Below, piece by piece: positions 61,974 to 64,000 of a stretch of DNA of 64,000 bases. Numbering within the stretch: the first letter of the stretch is position 1; each line of letters begins with the position of its first letter. Origin of the DNA: Novosphingobium sp. (GTDB taxonomy: Bacteria > Pseudomonadota > Alphaproteobacteria > Sphingomonadales > Sphingomonadaceae); assembly GCA_016719755.1 (NCBI GenBank), contig JADJYM010000015.1:620001-684000 (forward strand). Direction: 5' to 3'. The notes under the pieces are model-generated. The model was not told the origin of the DNA. It did not search any database and worked only from the letters and a program-made list of their open reading frames with translations. A program made the translations under genes and the position numbers.

Positions 61974-62131
61974 CGCTTCGCCTGTCCGGCCCGCGCTGTC
62001 ACCCCGATAGTCGATGACCTACCCCCCACTTATCCTGCTAGGTTCAGCACGTTCGCAGGCTATTTCCAAGCGCTTACTGACCACACTGTCGGTTTGATGC
62101 ATCCAGTTTGGATGTCACGTCCCGCAACGGG
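61974..62131. other. Intergenic region upstream of the DUF4261-AHH pair
   Basis: 158 bp holding the promoter of the minus-strand pair. A perfect inverted repeat CATCCA-GTT-TGGATG lies at 62100-62114 and a GATGCATC palindrome overlaps it. Either could be an operator or a terminator for the flavodoxin-like gene upstream. No gene is seen. Confidence 0.4.
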
Positions 62132-62605
62132 TCAGAAGATGCCTTGGGCCAGTCCTTCCGCCAGCGCCGCGCCAAGCCATCTGCAAGGTTCAAGCTTTTC
62201 TTCCGAAAGTGTTTTTTCCGCCTGAATCGCTTCAGGCGTCTGGGCACCCAGATTGACGATCAGCGGCTCCGCTACCCGCCGCAGGCGCCAGCCGGTAACG
62301 ATCCGGTCAATCTGCGCCTGGGCTCCGTGGCCATCCGATCCCGCCGCGATCATCGTCGCATAGGGGCGCCCCTCGATCCGACCGAGCAGCGGATAATAGC
62401 AGCGGTCGAACATCTCCTTCATTGCGCCGGTCATGGCGCCAAGGTTTTCCGGACAGGCGAACAGGTAACCCGCCGCGCCCAGCAGATCATCCGCGCTCGC
62501 AGTCTCTGCCGCGATCAGACGCGCACCGGAACCGGACGCCTGACTGGCCGCCTCGGCCATGGCGCGGGCCGCTCCGGTGCGGCTGTGCCAGACGATCGCC
62601 AGCAT
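62132..62605 (-). CDS. Flavodoxin/NADPH-dependent FMN reductase family protein
   Basis: 157 residues. The FMN phosphate loop is at the N-terminus (VWHSRTGAARAMAEAA, an SxTGxxR-type loop). AGYLFACPENLGAMTGAMKEMFDR is the second FMN contact. AAGSDGHGAQAQIDRIVTGW follows. It is probably an electron carrier or quinone reductase. It lies 15 nt downstream of the Met-rich gene on the same strand. Confidence 0.85.
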   Translation of the reverse strand: MLAIVWHSRTGAARAMAEAASQASGSGARLIAAETASADDLLGAAGYLFACPENLGAMTGAMKEMFDRCYYPLLGRIEGRPYATMIAAGSDGHGAQAQIDRIVTGWRLRRVAEPLIVNLGAQTPEAIQAEKTLSEEKLEPCRWLGAALAEGLAQGIF

Positions 62606-62620
62606 GGCCGCGCGCCCGGA

Positions 62621-63877
62621 TCAGCAGCCCGGCTGGACAATCCCGCCCAGCATCCCGCCCAGACCGCCCAAACCGCCGCGCGGCTTGCACCTGGGCTTTT
62701 GCTGTGGCGCCCGCGAGGAGGAAGAGGCGCGGTCATCGTCCTCATCTTCCATTCCCATATCGCCCATGCCTTCCATGCCGGGCATATCCATCCAGCTTGT
62801 GGTCGAGCGGTGACGAACCCGGGCGCTCCATTCCAGCACCCAGGCCGCCTTGGGATTGGCCGGCACGGGCGGATAGGAAAAGCTTTCCATCGGTCCATAG
62901 GCAATCAGCGTGCCCATCTTGAAGTCGGGCGCGGCGGCGCGGACCTCTGCGGGGATCATGCAACTGGTCGTGGCGGGGGCCATCACCGTGCGGTCCCTGA
63001 CCAGACTGGCGACCTGCGCCGGGGTCAGCCAGTCATCCAGCCCGCCGCCGAACTGGCGGGTGGCGCTGCTGGTCCACATCACCATGTCCCCCATGTCGCC
63101 GCGCGGCCCCATCTTGCCGCCCATCAGGGTGGCGAGATAGCCGGTCGCCTCGGGCACGGCGTTCCAGGATAGCAGCTGGGCGCCGCTGCGCTGGTCGGTC
63201 TGCCGACTGCGCAGCGCGGCCATGAAGTCCTTGGTCAGGGTAAAGGCGATGTCGGGCGAATAGTTGCCCGCCACGCGGTGTTCGCCCGGCAGCGCGCTGT
63301 CGGCCTTGACGTACTTGCCGTCCTCCGCCGGCCAGCGGCCAAAGGTCTTGCTGTTGGTCAGCGTCGGCCCCCAGTCGCGGATGATCGTCGTGCTCCACAG
63401 CCCCGGCGGGGTCTGCCCGGCGGCCAGCCTGGCGAAGTCGATCACGATCGGCTGCCCCTTGGGCGCGTGTTCGCCGCAGCCCCAGAACAGCAGCAGGCGG
63501 CCCTTGGGCTTTTCACCCTTCCAGTCCTCGGCAGCTTTCTCAAGCCTGGGCGTCACCAACGCGACTGATTTGCCCAGCCGGGCGTTCGGCGGCATGAAAT
63601 GATCCGCCTTGGGAGCCCCGGGCGCCGCCGCGCGCGATGAGCCAAGCCGCAGGTAGAGCTCGTGCTGCAGGCGGTTGCTTCCGCCGCCGCCCATCATCAT
63701 CGACATGCCCGCGCCCATGCCGCCGCCCATCGCGGCCATGCCCGATACGGTTCCGGCGCGCATGTCATAACGCGCGACCGGCCCGCCCGTGGGGGAGCGC
63801 TGCGCCAGCACCGGGATCGATCCCAGCACTGCCGCACCAAGAGCGAGGGAAACGATCAGCGTGCGATTGCCCGGCAT
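62621..63877 (-). CDS. Secreted Met/Gly-rich protein of unknown function
   Basis: 418 residues from ATG 63877, preceded by GAGGAGTAAGGCC. Residues 1-30 are a signal peptide (TLIVSLALGAAVLGSIPVLA). A Gly/Met run (AAMGGGMGAGMSMMMGGGG) lies at about 45-65, and a second Met/Asp-rich stretch (WMDMPGMEGMGDMGMEDEDD) near 360-385 resembles copper-binding MxxM repeats of CopA/PcoA proteins. The middle (GRLLLFWGCGEHAPKGQP, SWNAVPEATGYLATLMG) has no fold I recognise. It ends in a Gly/Pro/Cys tail (VQPGC). Possibly a periplasmic metal-related protein, but this is only inferred from composition. Confidence 0.65.
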   Translation of the reverse strand: MPGNRTLIVSLALGAAVLGSIPVLAQRSPTGGPVARYDMRAGTVSGMAAMGGGMGAGMSMMMGGGGSNRLQHELYLRLGSSRAAAPGAPKADHFMPPNARLGKSVALVTPRLEKAAEDWKGEKPKGRLLLFWGCGEHAPKGQPIVIDFARLAAGQTPPGLWSTTIIRDWGPTLTNSKTFGRWPAEDGKYVKADSALPGEHRVAGNYSPDIAFTLTKDFMAALRSRQTDQRSGAQLLSWNAVPEATGYLATLMGGKMGPRGDMGDMVMWTSSATRQFGGGLDDWLTPAQVASLVRDRTVMAPATTSCMIPAEVRAAAPDFKMGTLIAYGPMESFSYPPVPANPKAAWVLEWSARVRHRSTTSWMDMPGMEGMGDMGMEDEDDDRASSSSRAPQQKPRCKPRGGLGGLGGMLGGIVQPGC

Positions 63878-64000
63878 GGCCTTACTCCTCATCTTCCCGC
63901 GAGTATAACCGACGCCTCATTTACCGCATTGTCAATTCCCGACATTGCGCGCTGTCAACAACGCCCGCGGCGCGCTTGCCCGCAGGCCCTCCTATCGGCT
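63878..64000. promoter_or_regulatory. Upstream region of the Met-rich gene
   Basis: On the minus strand it reads two TTGACA boxes (about 63927-63932 and 63950-63955) and a TATACT about 20 nt before the GAGGAG site. Spacing to the TATACT is not ideal (22 nt), so this is only a tentative promoter. No gene is seen in the remaining bases. Confidence 0.35.

Overview
The window looks like the chromosome of a GC-rich alphaproteobacterium of the order Sphingomonadales (Novosphingobium/Sphingobium-like). This is inferred from the high GC, the dnaG-rpoD pair, the alphaproteobacterial-type PurL and RpsD, a Coq4-type ubiquinone protein, a secreted Hcp-like protein, and many CoA-transferase, acyl-CoA dehydrogenase and carotenoid-oxygenase genes. 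No rRNA, tRNA, CRISPR array, prophage or insertion sequence was seen.

Layout. 1-4700: end of an aldo/keto reductase, an EamA permease, then a tightly packed minus-strand operon (phosphotransferase, lipocalin-like protein, DUF1214 protein, DUF1254 protein). 4903-9308: secreted Hcp-like protein, enolase, a four-gene YqjD/YqjE-type membrane cluster, and a DUF4170 protein. 9449-24364: housekeeping block with greA, carB, carA (a DUF559 nuclease-like gene lies antisense between them), yqeY, dnaG-rpoD, rpiB-glyA-nrdR-trmJ, rpsD and a nitroreductase. 24467-32963: tgt, a globin, a carotenoid oxygenase and a divergent tetR, then queA, a cyclophilin, coaD, ispA, xseB and two membrane proteins. 32997-42143: purL (with an apparent frameshift), coq4, a ferric-reductase-like protein, serB, miaA, and the branched-chain amino acid genes ilvB-ilvN-ilvC. 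42256-60721: an orphan secreted protein, YceI, and a set of catabolic genes (epoxide hydrolase, CoA transferase, thioesterase, serine hydrolase, MFS, two alcohol dehydrogenases, acyl-CoA dehydrogenase, amidohydrolase, flavin oxidoreductase), with leuA and its attenuation leader in between. 60718-63877: an AHH-type nuclease overlapping a DUF4261-like gene, a flavodoxin-type reductase and a Met-rich secreted protein.

How the genes work together. ilvBNC and leuA cover much of branched-chain amino acid synthesis. leuA has a 20-codon leader peptide with six leucines and mutually exclusive hairpins. carA/carB, purL, glyA, serB and rpiB feed nucleotide and one-carbon metabolism. queA/tgt, miaA and trmJ modify tRNA. 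The carotenoid oxygenase and globin appear to form a TetR-controlled unit placed between queA and tgt.

The most promising leads for something undescribed are the DUF4261-like/AHH nuclease pair (60718-61973), the TetR/carotenoid oxygenase/globin unit (25639-28189), the antisense DUF559 gene inside carAB, and the four-gene phosphotransferase operon (1429-4700). All functional statements come from reading the translated sequence. No database search was possible.
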